From NCBI GenBank assembly GCA_043719155.1, contig JAYSUJ010000039.1:1-23068 (forward strand): a stretch of DNA of 23,068 nucleotides, written 5' to 3'. The translations under genes were made by a program, and so were the position numbers. The notes beneath the pieces are model-generated. The model did not search any database, was not told the DNA's origin, and saw only the letters and a program-made list of their open reading frames with translations. The stretch comes from JBBQKQ01 sp043719155. Lineage in GTDB: Bacteria > Patescibacteriota > Minisyncoccia > Phycocordibacterales > UBA5272. Shown here piece after piece: positions 6,672 to 14,126 of the stretch. Numbering within the stretch: the first letter of the stretch is position 1; each line of letters starts with the position of its first letter.

Positions 6672-9600
6672 ATGAACCCCTACAACGAAAATAATTTGGT
6701 CGAGCAGACTGTTATAAAACAACTACAAGAAATGTGGGGACAGGATTGTTTTGTAAATGCCTTTTCAGACGAGGAAGATGCGAAACTAGGACGTGAAAAC
6801 AGGGGAGAAGTAGTACTGAAAAAGTTTTTACTGGAGGCGATAAAAAAGATAAATAAAAATCTTGTTGATGTACTGGGGGTGGAGGGGGCGGCCGAGGCGA
6901 TAGCCTCGGCCGTGCTTGAAATAGGGCGCAGTCGTGCGCACCTACCACTGGTAGTAGCCAACCAAGAGGTATACAAGTTGTTGCGAGATGGGGTGACAGT
7001 GCAAAAAAGGCTTGAGAGTGGCAACGTAGAAAGTATGGTGGTAAAAATATTTGATTTTGAAAATGTAGAAAACAATGATTTTAAACTGGTGTCGCAAATG
7101 TGGATAACAGGGCAAATATACACCAAAAGGCCAGACCTGATAGTTTTTGTAAACGGTATACCACTTTTAAATATCGAATTAAAAAGTGCTGAGAAAAATT
7201 TGAAAGATGCCCTGACTGAAAATATAAATCCATACAAAGAGTCAATACCACAACTCTACTGGTACAATATGGGGCTGCTAATTTCTAATGGAGTAGAAAA
7301 TAAATTTGGGAGTATCACTTCTTCTTTCGAATTTTTCAATGATTGGAAGAAAGTAGAGAGTGAAGATGATGAAAGTAAAAGTGACATAACAACTATTATA
7401 AAAGGAATTTGCGATAAAAAAAGATTGTTAGACATTTTGGAAAATTTTGTTTTATTTGACGAGGGGAAAAAATTGCGAAAAATAGTTCCAAGGTATTTTC
7501 AATACTACGGTGTAAATAGAGCTTTTAAAAATACTGAGAATAGAGAAAATTTGCATGGTCGGCTGGGTGTATTTTGGCACACCCAAGGCAGTGGCAAAAG
7601 TTACTCCATGGTTTTCTTGTCTCAAAAAGTCATGCGTAAACTCTCCGGTAACTTTACCTTTGTGGTAGTGACAGATAGAAGTGACTTGGACAGACAAACT
7701 TATGAAAACTTTTCTCGTGTTGGGTCTGTTTATGAGGCCGAGGTAAAAGCTGAAAGTATTAGCCACTTAAAAGAATTGTTGTCACAAGACCATAGACAAA
7801 TTTTTACAACAATACAAAAATTCCAAGATATAACGAGCGCAATATCTAGTAGAAAAGATATTATAGTTATGACCGACGAGGCTCACCGGTCGCAGTATTC
7901 GCAAATGGCACTCAACATGCGAAAAGCTATACCCAATGCCTCCTTTATAGGGTTCACTGGCACACCACTACTGGCGGACGGAGATGAGTCAACCAGAGAG
8001 ACTTTTGGTGACTATGTTTCAAAGTATAATTTTTCGGACTCGATACAAGACAAGGCAACAGTACCACTTTTTTATGAAAATAGGATTTTGAAACTGAACA
8101 ATGTAAATGAAAACTTTGAAGAACAACTGGCACAAGTAATAAATAGATTTGACCTAAATGGTGACGAAGAAGAAAAACTGCAGAGTGAATTTTCTAGTTT
8201 TTATCACATCATCACTCGTGAGGACAGGCTAGATGCCGTGGCACGCGACATTGTCGAACACTATGCCAAAAGAGGTTACGACGGCAAGGCAATGGTGGTG
8301 AGCATAGACAAGACAACCGCAGTACGCATGTATGTCAAAGTGCAAAAAGAATGGGAAATATACATCAAAAAATTAGAGCTACAAATGCAGAAAGAAAATG
8401 ATGACTACAAAAGAGAAAAAATACGGGCCGAGATAGAAAAGTGCCAAGATGTTGAGATGGCAGTGGTAGTGTCCCAAAGTGGAGATGAGATAGAAAAACT
8501 GGCCAAATACAACATAGATATGGCGGCTCTGCGTGCGAAAATGAATGAAAAAACAGGTGACGGCAAAACCTCCAAACTGGAAACTGAGTTTAAAAATGTA
8601 AACTCAAATTTGAAAATGGTTTTCGTGTGTTCTATGTGGCTAACTGGTTTTGATGTTCCAAATATCTCGACACTTTACTTGGACAAGCCGCTCAAAAACC
8701 ACACCCTTATGCAAACTATCGCTAGGGCAAATAGAGTTTCTGAAGGTAAACAAAATGGGTTAATTGTTGACTATATTGGTATATTTAAAAAGCTGCAATT
8801 GGCTCTCGCGCTCTATGCATCTACAAATAAAGGCGAGGCAGTGATAAGAGAGAAAAGTGAAATAGAAAACTCTTTAAAAGAAAAAATTACAGAAATGTTG
8901 ATTTTCTTGAAAAATAAAGAAATAGAAGTTGAAGTTTTAGAAGAAGTCGACAACCAAGAAAAGATAAATTTGATAGAAACTTACGTAAATATATTACTAG
9001 AAAACAAAGAAGACAAAAAATATTTTCTCAGTCAGTCTTCAGAAATTTACCAAACCTATCTTTCTTTCTTGCCAGATCAAAATGCTGAAAAATATTATGT
9101 ATTATTAGCAGCTTTAAAAGTTTTGGCTCAGCGTATCCGAAATGTTGGTAAAAAAAGTGTTGACGTGTCAGTGGTACAAAAAGAAATGGAGGAGTTGTTA
9201 GACAAGTCCATACAAGTAGGGCAATATACTATTCCGCATTATTCAAATCTAAAAGATTTGTCCAAGTTAGATGCTAACAAGTTATATGATTTCTTTTTTG
9301 GATTGGAAAACAAAGAGGTGCAGGCAGAGATGTTGGAGGCAGAGCTGAAAGATAAAATAGAACAAATGGTTCAGATAAATAAAAAGAGATTAAAGTTTAT
9401 AGAAAAATTAAACAAGTTAATACAAAAATATAATAGCGAGACCCATGATATAGACGGATTCTTGAAGGATTTGATGGGGCTTGGCAATGAGCTGTCAGAA
9501 GAGGAAAAAAGAGGTGCAAAAGAAAACTTAACCGAAGAAGAATTGACTGTGTTTGACTTACTGTATAAAGAAAATTTAGACCCAGATGAAATTGAACAAA

Positions 9601-9809
9601 TTAAAAAGGTGGCAAAAAGTATGTTAGAAAAATTGAAAAGTGAAAAGTTGACTCCAGAGTGGCGAGAATTTGAGCAGACAAGAGCAGGAGTAAGAGCTGT
9701 AATATCTGAATACGTTTTTGAGCTGCCAGATCCAAAATACTCCGAAGAAGAATGTAAAAGTCTAGCTTATCCAATTTATAACCACATCTACGAATATTAC
9801 AAAAGTTAA
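6672..9809 (+). CDS. hsdR: Type I restriction-modification system, endonuclease/translocase HsdR
   Basis: HsdR translocates DNA with ATP and cuts it away from the recognition site when that site is unmethylated. An N-terminal PD-(D/E)XK nuclease is visible: RPDLIVFVNG with Asp155, then LNIELKSA with Glu169 and Lys171. The superfamily 2 motor follows with Walker A HTQGSGKS (GSGKS at 306-310), DEAH at 402-405 and FTGTPL at 428-433. Motif VI-like QTIARANR and a mobile C-terminal helical region complete it. At 1045 residues it is full length. No catalytic residue is missing, so the restriction system could be active. It is the last gene of the hsd operon and ends tail-to-tail with the GIY-YIG gene, overlapping it by 3 nt. 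A GC-rich inverted repeat lies at 6889-6912 in the coding sequence. Confidence 0.96.
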   Translation: MNPYNENNLVEQTVIKQLQEMWGQDCFVNAFSDEEDAKLGRENRGEVVLKKFLLEAIKKINKNLVDVLGVEGAAEAIASAVLEIGRSRAHLPLVVANQEVYKLLRDGVTVQKRLESGNVESMVVKIFDFENVENNDFKLVSQMWITGQIYTKRPDLIVFVNGIPLLNIELKSAEKNLKDALTENINPYKESIPQLYWYNMGLLISNGVENKFGSITSSFEFFNDWKKVESEDDESKSDITTIIKGICDKKRLLDILENFVLFDEGKKLRKIVPRYFQYYGVNRAFKNTENRENLHGRLGVFWHTQGSGKSYSMVFLSQKVMRKLSGNFTFVVVTDRSDLDRQTYENFSRVGSVYEAEVKAESISHLKELLSQDHRQIFTTIQKFQDITSAISSRKDIIVMTDEAHRSQYSQMALNMRKAIPNASFIGFTGTPLLADGDESTRETFGDYVSKYNFSDSIQDKATVPLFYENRILKLNNVNENFEEQLAQVINRFDLNGDEEEKLQSEFSSFYHIITREDRLDAVARDIVEHYAKRGYDGKAMVVSIDKTTAVRMYVKVQKEWEIYIKKLELQMQKENDDYKREKIRAEIEKCQDVEMAVVVSQSGDEIEKLAKYNIDMAALRAKMNEKTGDGKTSKLETEFKNVNSNLKMVFVCSMWLTGFDVPNISTLYLDKPLKNHTLMQTIARANRVSEGKQNGLIVDYIGIFKKLQLALALYASTNKGEAVIREKSEIENSLKEKITEMLIFLKNKEIEVEVLEEVDNQEKINLIETYVNILLENKEDKKYFLSQSSEIYQTYLSFLPDQNAEKYYVLLAALKVLAQRIRNVGKKSVDVSVVQKEMEELLDKSIQVGQYTIPHYSNLKDLSKLDANKLYDFFFGLENKEVQAEMLEAELKDKIEQMVQINKKRLKFIEKLNKLIQKYNSETHDIDGFLKDLMGLGNELSEEEKRGAKENLTEEELTVFDLLYKENLDPDEIEQIKKVAKSMLEKLKSEKLTPEWREFEQTRAGVRAVISEYVFELPDPKYSEEECKSLAYPIYNHIYEYYKS
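6889..6912. repeat. GC-rich inverted repeat inside hsdR
   Basis: A 10-bp arm CGGCCGAGGC is followed by GATA and its exact reverse complement. It lies in AT-rich DNA and encodes an alanine-rich helix (GAAEAIASAV). No U-tract follows, so it is not a standard terminator. Confidence 0.85.
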
Positions 9810-10069
9810 TTATTTATAAGCTTCTCTTTCTCCTCTCTCTTCATCTTTTTTATTTCCACCTCTCTTTTTCGCATACTTGCAAAGTCTTTGCATTCCTCAC
9901 TATAAAACAATTTAACAGGACGCCTGCCAGAAGTGTATTTGGCTCCAGACTTTAAATTATTGTGGGCGTGTAGTCGTTTGTCTAGGTTACAAGTAGAGCC
10001 ACAATAAAGTGTGTTGTCGCTACAGCTTAATAGATAAACAAAGAATTTATTTTTGGACAAGCTTTTCAT
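9806..10069 (-). CDS. GIY-YIG domain protein, UPF0213/YhbQ-like
   Basis: GIY-YIG domains are small metal-dependent nuclease folds. This 87-residue protein is essentially one domain: VYLLSC at 11-16 and LYCGST at 21-26 stand for the GIY and YIG strands, Arg32 is the expected catalytic Arg, and Glu70 in MRKREVEIKKM the expected metal ligand. AKYTSGRRPVKL and EVEIKKMKREEKEKLI are signatures of the UPF0213/YhbQ group. YhbQ-type proteins have been linked to DNA damage and nuclease activity, but the role here is unknown. The gene is convergent with hsdR and divergent from tspO. Upstream, an extended -10-like TGTTATAAA lies on the minus strand and there is no Shine-Dalgarno sequence. Confidence 0.9.
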   Translation of the reverse strand: MKSLSKNKFFVYLLSCSDNTLYCGSTCNLDKRLHAHNNLKSGAKYTSGRRPVKLFYSEECKDFASMRKREVEIKKMKREEKEKLINN

Positions 10070-10111
10070 ATACTAAGTTTATAACACTTTTGTAAGTTTC
10101 TTGTAATAATT

Positions 10112-10139
10112 TTGACTCTCCTCGTCTGTATATTATACT
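10112..10139 (+). promoter_or_regulatory. Putative tspO promoter, nearly leaderless
   Basis: TTGACT at 10112-10117 and TATACT at 10134-10139 are 16 bp apart. Transcription would start about 1-2 nt before the ATG at 10148. There is no Shine-Dalgarno site. Confidence 0.5.
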
Positions 10140-10147
10140 AAAGCTAT

Positions 10148-10558
10148 ATGAATACAACAAAAGAAGTAAGCTACCAGACATACGCAAATTATATAAAACC
10201 CACTTGGGCACCACCAAATTATTTATTTGGCCCAGTTTGGGGTGTGCTGTATGTTATGATCTTCATTTCTTTTGGCTACGTTTTTAAAGAATTTTTTCAA
10301 AAAAATATTCCATTTGCGGTCGCGTTGCCTTTTATTTTAAATTTAATTTTTAACTTTACTTTTACTTATTTTCAATTTGGTTTACAAAATAACTATTTAG
10401 CCAGTGCAGATATTTTACTAATTTTAGGAACTATTGTTTGGCTGATGTTTGCAATTTACAAATACTATCCATGGGTTACTTATATCCAAGTACCATATTT
10501 GTTATGGGTTTGTTTTGCTAGTGTTTTGCTGCTGGCCATCACTTTTTTAAATAGGTAG
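10148..10558 (+). CDS. tspO: TspO/MBR family membrane protein
   Basis: TspO (tryptophan-rich sensory protein, peripheral benzodiazepine receptor homologue) is a five-helix membrane protein that binds porphyrins and related ligands and affects stress responses. The 136-residue protein has the family signatures KPTWAPPNYLFGPVWGVLYVMI near the N-terminus and the late PYLLWVCFASVLLLAITFLN segment, with five hydrophobic segments overall. Length is a little below the usual 150-160. There is no signal peptide. It stands alone with its own promoter. No porphyrin-pathway gene is nearby, so the ligand cannot be guessed. Confidence 0.92.
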   Translation: MNTTKEVSYQTYANYIKPTWAPPNYLFGPVWGVLYVMIFISFGYVFKEFFQKNIPFAVALPFILNLIFNFTFTYFQFGLQNNYLASADILLILGTIVWLMFAIYKYYPWVTYIQVPYLLWVCFASVLLLAITFLNR

Positions 10559-10562
10559 TAGC

Positions 10563-10591
10563 TTGTTATTTAATGATATAAAGCGTATAAT
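10563..10591 (+). promoter_or_regulatory. Putative promoter of zinc-ribbon gene
   Basis: TTGTTA at 10563-10568 and a perfect TATAAT at 10586-10591 are separated by 17 bp. The leader would be about 21 nt, A-rich and without a Shine-Dalgarno sequence, before the ATG at 10619. Confidence 0.5.
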
Positions 10592-10618
10592 GTCAAGTAT
10601 AAAAAATAAATAAAAAAT

Positions 10619-11143
10619 ATGGGAAATTTTCATCATGGGGCTGACAGAAATAAAGGAAGAAAAGAATTTACAAAAAAGCCTTTTGAAATGCATAAAGCAG
10701 TGTGTAGTGACTGTGGTAACAATTGCGAAGTGCCATTTAAGCCTTCAAATGAAAAGCCGGTTTTTTGTAATGACTGTTTTGGTTCAAAAAGGGAAGAGAG
10801 AGGTACAAAAGAAAGATACATAAGTACGCCAAGACGTGATGACCGAAGAGAAGAGAGGCAGGAATTTTCAAAGCCAGTTCAAGCTCAGGTACAAGTTGTA
10901 ACAGTAAAAGACGAAGAGACAAAAGTGCAATATTTTGAGATCATGACCAAGTTAGACAGGGTTATAACTTTGCTTGAGGCAAGTTTCAGTAAACCAGAGT
11001 CTGTCGAAGTGGCAAAGCAAGAAGTTGTCAAAGTAAAAAAAGTTGAAGCCACAAAAACCGTAACTAAAAAAGCACCTGTTAAACAAGTGCCTTTAAAGTC
11101 TGTTAAAGTGGCAAGTAAGGTTGCCACTAAAAAGAAAAAATAG
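10619..11143 (+). CDS. CxxC-x17-CxxC zinc-ribbon protein
   Basis: The N-terminal part holds one zinc-ribbon: CSDC, exactly 17 residues, then CNDC (about residues 30-54), with the conserved MHKAVCSDCGNNCEVPFKP context. This domain is common in Candidate Phyla Radiation genomes and its function is not established; zinc binding is expected from the Cys pairs. The middle is Arg/Glu-rich and probably disordered. A short helix (KVQYFEIMTKLDRVITLLEASF) could mediate self-association, and the C-terminal 50 residues are a Lys/Val/Ala/Thr-rich tail like those of nucleic-acid-binding proteins. Length is 174 residues. It is convergent with the DUF305 gene, 3 nt apart, with no hairpin between them. Nucleic-acid binding is an inference from the basic tail. 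Confidence 0.88.
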   Translation: MGNFHHGADRNKGRKEFTKKPFEMHKAVCSDCGNNCEVPFKPSNEKPVFCNDCFGSKREERGTKERYISTPRRDDRREERQEFSKPVQAQVQVVTVKDEETKVQYFEIMTKLDRVITLLEASFSKPESVEVAKQEVVKVKKVEATKTVTKKAPVKQVPLKSVKVASKVATKKKK

Positions 11144-11146
11144 TTT

Positions 11147-11578
11147 TTAATATTTTTTCAGCCAAGTATTCATCATGTTTATTTCCTTTTCTTGAGCTGT
11201 AATAATGGCTTTAGCAAAGTTGGCAACTTCGGGTGAGATTCTATTGTCTTTCAAAAGTAAATTAGCCATGTCTACTGCACCTTGGTGATGTGGTACCATA
11301 CCGATTAGAAAAGCTTTTTCTAAATCTTTACCAGTCTTACCTTTCATGTCGTCTACCATTTGGTTCATTGTCATGTCGCCCATGTCCATGTTCATGGGTG
11401 AGCCATCATTCATCATCATTTCGCCGTTGGGCATTTTGTGCATGCCAGACATATTCTTCATGTTATTCATTTGCATGCCACTCATAGATGGGCCAAGAAA
11501 TGACATGTAAACCCACATAAAAGCTACACAAATAAGTCCACAGATGCTACCACTCACTAAATTATTTTTGGTTATCAT
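11147..11578 (-). CDS. DUF305 protein with methionine-rich segment
   Basis: DUF305 proteins are ferritin-like helical proteins often found with copper-handling genes. The C-terminal half shows the family pattern: LIGMVPHHQGAVDMANLLL with His97-His98, then AKAIITAQEKEINMMNTWL. An uncleaved or signal-like hydrophobic segment spans about residues 8-29, so the domain should be outside the membrane. Between them, residues 32-78 contain about 17 methionines in MxxM and MxM clusters plus His47, which resembles extracellular copper-binding segments. A role in copper binding or tolerance is inferred; no copper pump or oxidase gene is in the window. Its promoter is at 11608-11636, giving a leader of roughly 25 nt without a Shine-Dalgarno sequence. 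Confidence 0.9.
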   Translation of the reverse strand: MITKNNLVSGSICGLICVAFMWVYMSFLGPSMSGMQMNNMKNMSGMHKMPNGEMMMNDGSPMNMDMGDMTMNQMVDDMKGKTGKDLEKAFLIGMVPHHQGAVDMANLLLKDNRISPEVANFAKAIITAQEKEINMMNTWLKKY

Positions 11579-11607
11579 ATTTTATTATTATTTATAATGT
11601 GAGGAAA

Positions 11608-11636
11608 AGTATAATTTTTAAAATTACAAATGTAAA
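11608..11636 (-). promoter_or_regulatory. Putative promoter of DUF305 gene
   Basis: On the minus strand TTTACA (11631-11636) and TATACT (11608-11613) are 17 bp apart. Its outer edge touches the hairpin at 11636-11663. Confidence 0.45.
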
Positions 11637-11670
11637 GCGTCCCTTTTTGTGAAAAGGGACGCTATTTTTT
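11636..11670. terminator. Strong hairpin, terminator of the 11685-12113 gene
   Basis: A perfect 12-bp stem (AGCGTCCCTTTT and its complement) with loop TGTG lies 21 nt past the stop of the minus-strand membrane-protein gene. The best T-run (ATTTTTT at 11664-11670) is on the + strand; the minus-strand side has TTTACATTTG. It may work in both directions, but the gene arrangement says the minus strand is what needs it. Confidence 0.7.
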
Positions 11671-11684
11671 GTTTTGGCTATTGC

Positions 11685-12113
11685 TCAGCCACCTTTTATT
11701 AGCTTAGCAAACCACGACACAATGCCATAGGCGTGTCCGAAGCGGCGGTAGACGAGGTAGACAATCGCTGCCGGAGCGGCCGTTATACTCCAGATAATCG
11801 CAAACGGCACAAACATCCAGCTACACATTCTCCATAACTTGCTATGGAGTGCGAACTCTACAATGAGAGCCTGAACTCTGAAGTATTTGGGGCGAAAGTG
11901 TAAGAATGCAGCCAAAGTGGTGAGAGGGAAGAAGAAGAGAGTTGTAGTCTGTTTGACTAGGCCATACTCCTGTAGTTTGAAGTGCCAGTCGCCAGTTTCG
12001 TCGCCGTGTTGGACGGCAAACATTTTGCGGTAAAGGCGAATTCTTAGAAAGTCTATAGATATGCACAGAAGTGCGTAGAAACAGAATTCGAAGAAGAGTT
12101 CATCTTGTTGCAT
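11685..12113 (-). CDS. Uncharacterised membrane protein
   Basis: I do not recognise the family. The 142-residue protein starting at 12113 has about three hydrophobic segments (roughly residues 7-23, 58-74 and 98-120), separated by basic stretches such as RIRLYRK and HFRPKYFR. There is no signal peptide or conserved enzymatic motif. The ATG at 12113 is preferred because AGAGG lies 5 nt upstream; a longer version would need a TTG at 12143. The gene is noticeably GC-richer than the AT-rich genes before it and shares its Shine-Dalgarno leader, near-consensus promoter and hairpin terminator with the TAXI, plsC, asd and dapD genes. It is divergent from the TAXI gene, and their promoters are back-to-back. 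Confidence 0.75.
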   Translation of the reverse strand: MQQDELFFEFCFYALLCISIDFLRIRLYRKMFAVQHGDETGDWHFKLQEYGLVKQTTTLFFFPLTTLAAFLHFRPKYFRVQALIVEFALHSKLWRMCSWMFVPFAIIWSITAAPAAIVYLVYRRFGHAYGIVSWFAKLIKGG

Positions 12114-12154
12114 GCTAGCCTCTTTTTGGTTTTGAGCAGCCAAAGTCCAAAAAT

Positions 12155-12183
12155 ATTATGTCATTATTTAATTATCTTGTCAA
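12155..12183 (-). promoter_or_regulatory. Near-consensus promoter of membrane-protein gene
   Basis: On the minus strand a perfect TTGACA (12178-12183) and CATAAT (12155-12160) are 17 bp apart. It abuts the divergent TAXI promoter, with only 2 bp between the two -35 boxes. Confidence 0.6.
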
Positions 12184-12185
12184 TT

Positions 12186-12214
12186 TTGATTGATGTCAAA
12201 ATTTGTGTTATTAT
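12186..12214 (+). promoter_or_regulatory. Putative promoter of TAXI gene
   Basis: TTGATT at 12186-12191 and TATTAT at 12209-12214 are 17 bp apart. Predicted transcription start is near 12221, the first base of a 7-bp hairpin. Confidence 0.5.
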
Positions 12215-12220
12215 ACAAAC

Positions 12221-12239
12221 ACTTGGAAACAATCCAAGT
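12221..12239 (+). promoter_or_regulatory. 5'-terminal hairpin in TAXI mRNA leader
   Basis: ACTTGGA - AACAA - TCCAAGT forms a perfect 7-bp stem at the predicted 5' end of the mRNA, upstream of the Shine-Dalgarno site AAGAGG (12252-12257). Such hairpins can protect mRNA from 5'-end-dependent decay; that role is inferred. Confidence 0.5.
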
Positions 12240-12262
12240 TGACTCAAACCCAAGAGGTTCGA

Positions 12263-13246
12263 ATGAAGTTTTTAACAGGTCTAAATTTTACTGCATTCAT
12301 GGTTTTCTCAACAGCTGTCGCACAATCTGCAGCAGCTCAAGAGAAGATCAAGATCGGCACAGGTGGCCCAAGCGGTGTCTACCACACGGTCATTTGCCCG
12401 GCTATCGCCGAAAAAGTCAAAAAGCATGCACTCAACAGTGGCGGCAAATTTGCCGTCGAGTGTCTGACTTCGGCTGGAACCGGCGAGAACATCGACAAGG
12501 TTAAGTCTGGCGAATTCCACGCTGGACTGGCCCAGTTCGACGTGCTCGGCTATCGCTACAGCGAAGAGAAAGACCTCGACGAAACAGTGGTGCCAATCGG
12601 CTCCATTGCTCCTGAGGCCATGTTCTGCGTTGCAGCAAAGTCAGGGCGTATCAAGTCTGCTGACCAGTTGGTCGACTCGGTACCACCTGCGAAGAAGTTT
12701 GTGATCTCGGTCGGTTCAGAATCGTCGGGGACGGCCTTAAGCTGGCAGTTCTTGATGAAAAATGACCGTCGTCTGACAGCAAACGTCGAGCTGAAATTCG
12801 TCAAGGATTTCAAGCACGAGATCGAGTTTGGTCGTTTGCACTCGGGCTCTCGCGATTTGGTTTGCTTTATGCAGACCCCGTCACCGGACAATGAGCGCAT
12901 TAAGGATGTGATTTCGTCACCGGACTTGCAGTTTGTGGCGATGAGTCGCCCAGAGTGGGCAGCTTATCAGATCAACAATCTGGCAGCATACGCAATTATG
13001 CCAGCCCAGATCAAGGGTGCAATGTCGATGGCGGTGAGTGCGGTGGACACTTCGGTATCAACCATACACACCAAGTCGACACTTATTCTGAACCCTGACA
13101 ACGTCAAGGGTGACATGTTCAAGGTTGTAAATGACGCGGTACGCAGTAATGATTTGCTGCCGCCAAAGTCACCAGCTGGCATGGCTGCTGCCCAAGCTCG
13201 CAGCTTCTTTAGCGGCGTGACGGACCGTGTCCGTTCGCTGTTTTAA
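12263..13246 (+). CDS. TAXI family TRAP transporter solute-binding protein (orphan)
   Basis: TAXI proteins are secreted substrate-binding subunits of TRAP transporters. After a signal peptide (about residues 1-25, ending SAAA before Gln26) the mature part begins KIKIGTGGPSGVYHTVICPAIAEKV, which matches the family start (IGTGG..GVY...). TSAGTGENIDKVKSGEFHAGLAQFDVLGY matches the second conserved block. There is no lipobox Cys, so a freely secreted or signal-anchored protein is likely. The length of 327 residues is normal. The ATG at 12263 is chosen for AAGAGG 6 nt upstream and the signal peptide it gives. No TRAP membrane subunit (DctM/DctQ-type) lies in the window, so a transporter partner is unknown. 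GC-richer codon use (GTC, GAC, CTG) than neighbours suggests transfer. Confidence 0.85.
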   Translation: MKFLTGLNFTAFMVFSTAVAQSAAAQEKIKIGTGGPSGVYHTVICPAIAEKVKKHALNSGGKFAVECLTSAGTGENIDKVKSGEFHAGLAQFDVLGYRYSEEKDLDETVVPIGSIAPEAMFCVAAKSGRIKSADQLVDSVPPAKKFVISVGSESSGTALSWQFLMKNDRRLTANVELKFVKDFKHEIEFGRLHSGSRDLVCFMQTPSPDNERIKDVISSPDLQFVAMSRPEWAAYQINNLAAYAIMPAQIKGAMSMAVSAVDTSVSTIHTKSTLILNPDNVKGDMFKVVNDAVRSNDLLPPKSPAGMAAAQARSFFSGVTDRVRSLF

Positions 13247-13271
13247 AGCAGAGAGTGAAGGCAAAAATGAA

Positions 13272-13304
13272 GGCGTGGATTCCCGAAGGGAATCCACGCC
13301 TTTT
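13272..13304 (+). terminator. Strong terminator of TAXI gene
   Basis: A perfect 13-bp stem (GGCGTGGATTCCC and its complement) with loop GAA is followed by TTTT. It starts 25 nt after the TAXI stop. Confidence 0.9.
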
Positions 13305-13319
13305 AATCTGACAAGTTCA

Positions 13320-13348
13320 TTGACAAAATTTAGCTTTAATGTTTTAAT
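13320..13348 (+). promoter_or_regulatory. Putative plsC promoter
   Basis: A perfect TTGACA at 13320-13325 and TTTAAT at 13343-13348 are 17 bp apart. The predicted start is about 30 nt before the ATG at 13386, with AAGGA as Shine-Dalgarno site. Confidence 0.6.
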
Positions 13349-13385
13349 ATGTATCCTTCAAACTTAACAGAAAAGGAAAATTTTC

Positions 13386-14072
13386 ATGGAAAAACGGGCA
13401 CGCAAGCTACTCGACTTCACGGTCGGCAACCTTGTTCGTTTCTCGGTGCGAGCAATCGCACTTCCATTTATTCGGCTCAACTATCGCATCACGCGTGACA
13501 TTGACCCTAAAGCCTATGCTATCAAGAAGGGAGCCCTAGTTTTCGCCAACCATATCAGCATAATGGATGGACCAGTCCTCGTTAATGAGGCTTGGCGATT
13601 TGCCCGTCTTCGGCCGACTGCAAAGTATGCCGAGTATGAAGCGTGGACTCAGAAATGGGCCATGATGGCCTTTGGGGTGATCCGGGTTAGTAGCCCAAGG
13701 TCATTTCCACCAGAGCAAAGAGCTGCTATCGCCAAGGAGACCAATGAAATTATGGAGGCGGTAGTTGAAAATGGTTGGGGATTCCTTATGTTCCCAGAAG
13801 GCTTCATTCGCATCGGTAAAGTCAGCATTTCTCCAAACAATACCGGTGCTTACAACTTGGTCAGAAAGTTCCCAGACAAGCCAGTTGTACTCGTAACAAT
13901 CTCTGGGCTCGAACACTCTCGACTTGGTGGTCTCGGCGAAAAGGCGTCCTTGTGGCGCCGTCTGCCGGTACACATCCGAGTGCGGGTGTTCGAGGGGTTC
14001 GAAGCAGGAGAGAGTGTAGCTCACTTTAACGCTCGCCTGTCCGAACATTTCAATACAAAGTCTGGCATTTAG
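13386..14072 (+). CDS. PlsC-type 1-acyl-glycerol-3-phosphate acyltransferase
   Basis: PlsC-type enzymes transfer an acyl chain to lysophosphatidic acid on the inner face of the membrane, giving phosphatidic acid. The catalytic motif NH-x4-D is present as NHISIMD at residues 55-61, and motif III as MFPEGFIRIGKV (FPEG at 136-139). An N-terminal amphipathic to hydrophobic stretch (residues 12-32) probably lies on the membrane. The protein has 228 residues, normal for the family. AAGGA precedes the start by 8 nt. It is a single-gene unit bounded by its own promoter and hairpin terminator, GC-richer than the AT-rich genes. Since no other lipid gene is in the window, the true acceptor could differ from lysophosphatidate. 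Confidence 0.88.
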   Translation: MEKRARKLLDFTVGNLVRFSVRAIALPFIRLNYRITRDIDPKAYAIKKGALVFANHISIMDGPVLVNEAWRFARLRPTAKYAEYEAWTQKWAMMAFGVIRVSSPRSFPPEQRAAIAKETNEIMEAVVENGWGFLMFPEGFIRIGKVSISPNNTGAYNLVRKFPDKPVVLVTISGLEHSRLGGLGEKASLWRRLPVHIRVRVFEGFEAGESVAHFNARLSEHFNTKSGI

Positions 14073-14096
14073 GTGTCAGATAAATGTATTGAAGAG

Positions 14097-14122
14097 CCTG
14101 CATGGCAACATGCAGGTTTTTT
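14097..14122 (+). terminator. Terminator of plsC
   Basis: A perfect 8-bp stem CCTGCATG with loop GCAA is followed by TTTTTT, 25 nt after the plsC stop. Confidence 0.88.
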
Positions 14123-14126
14123 CTTA

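Noticed and set aside
10633..11127. Several alternative open frames over the zinc-ribbon gene on both strands
   Set aside because: The frame with the CxxC-x17-CxxC motif, promoter and lysine-rich tail explains the region; the others have no recognisable protein features.
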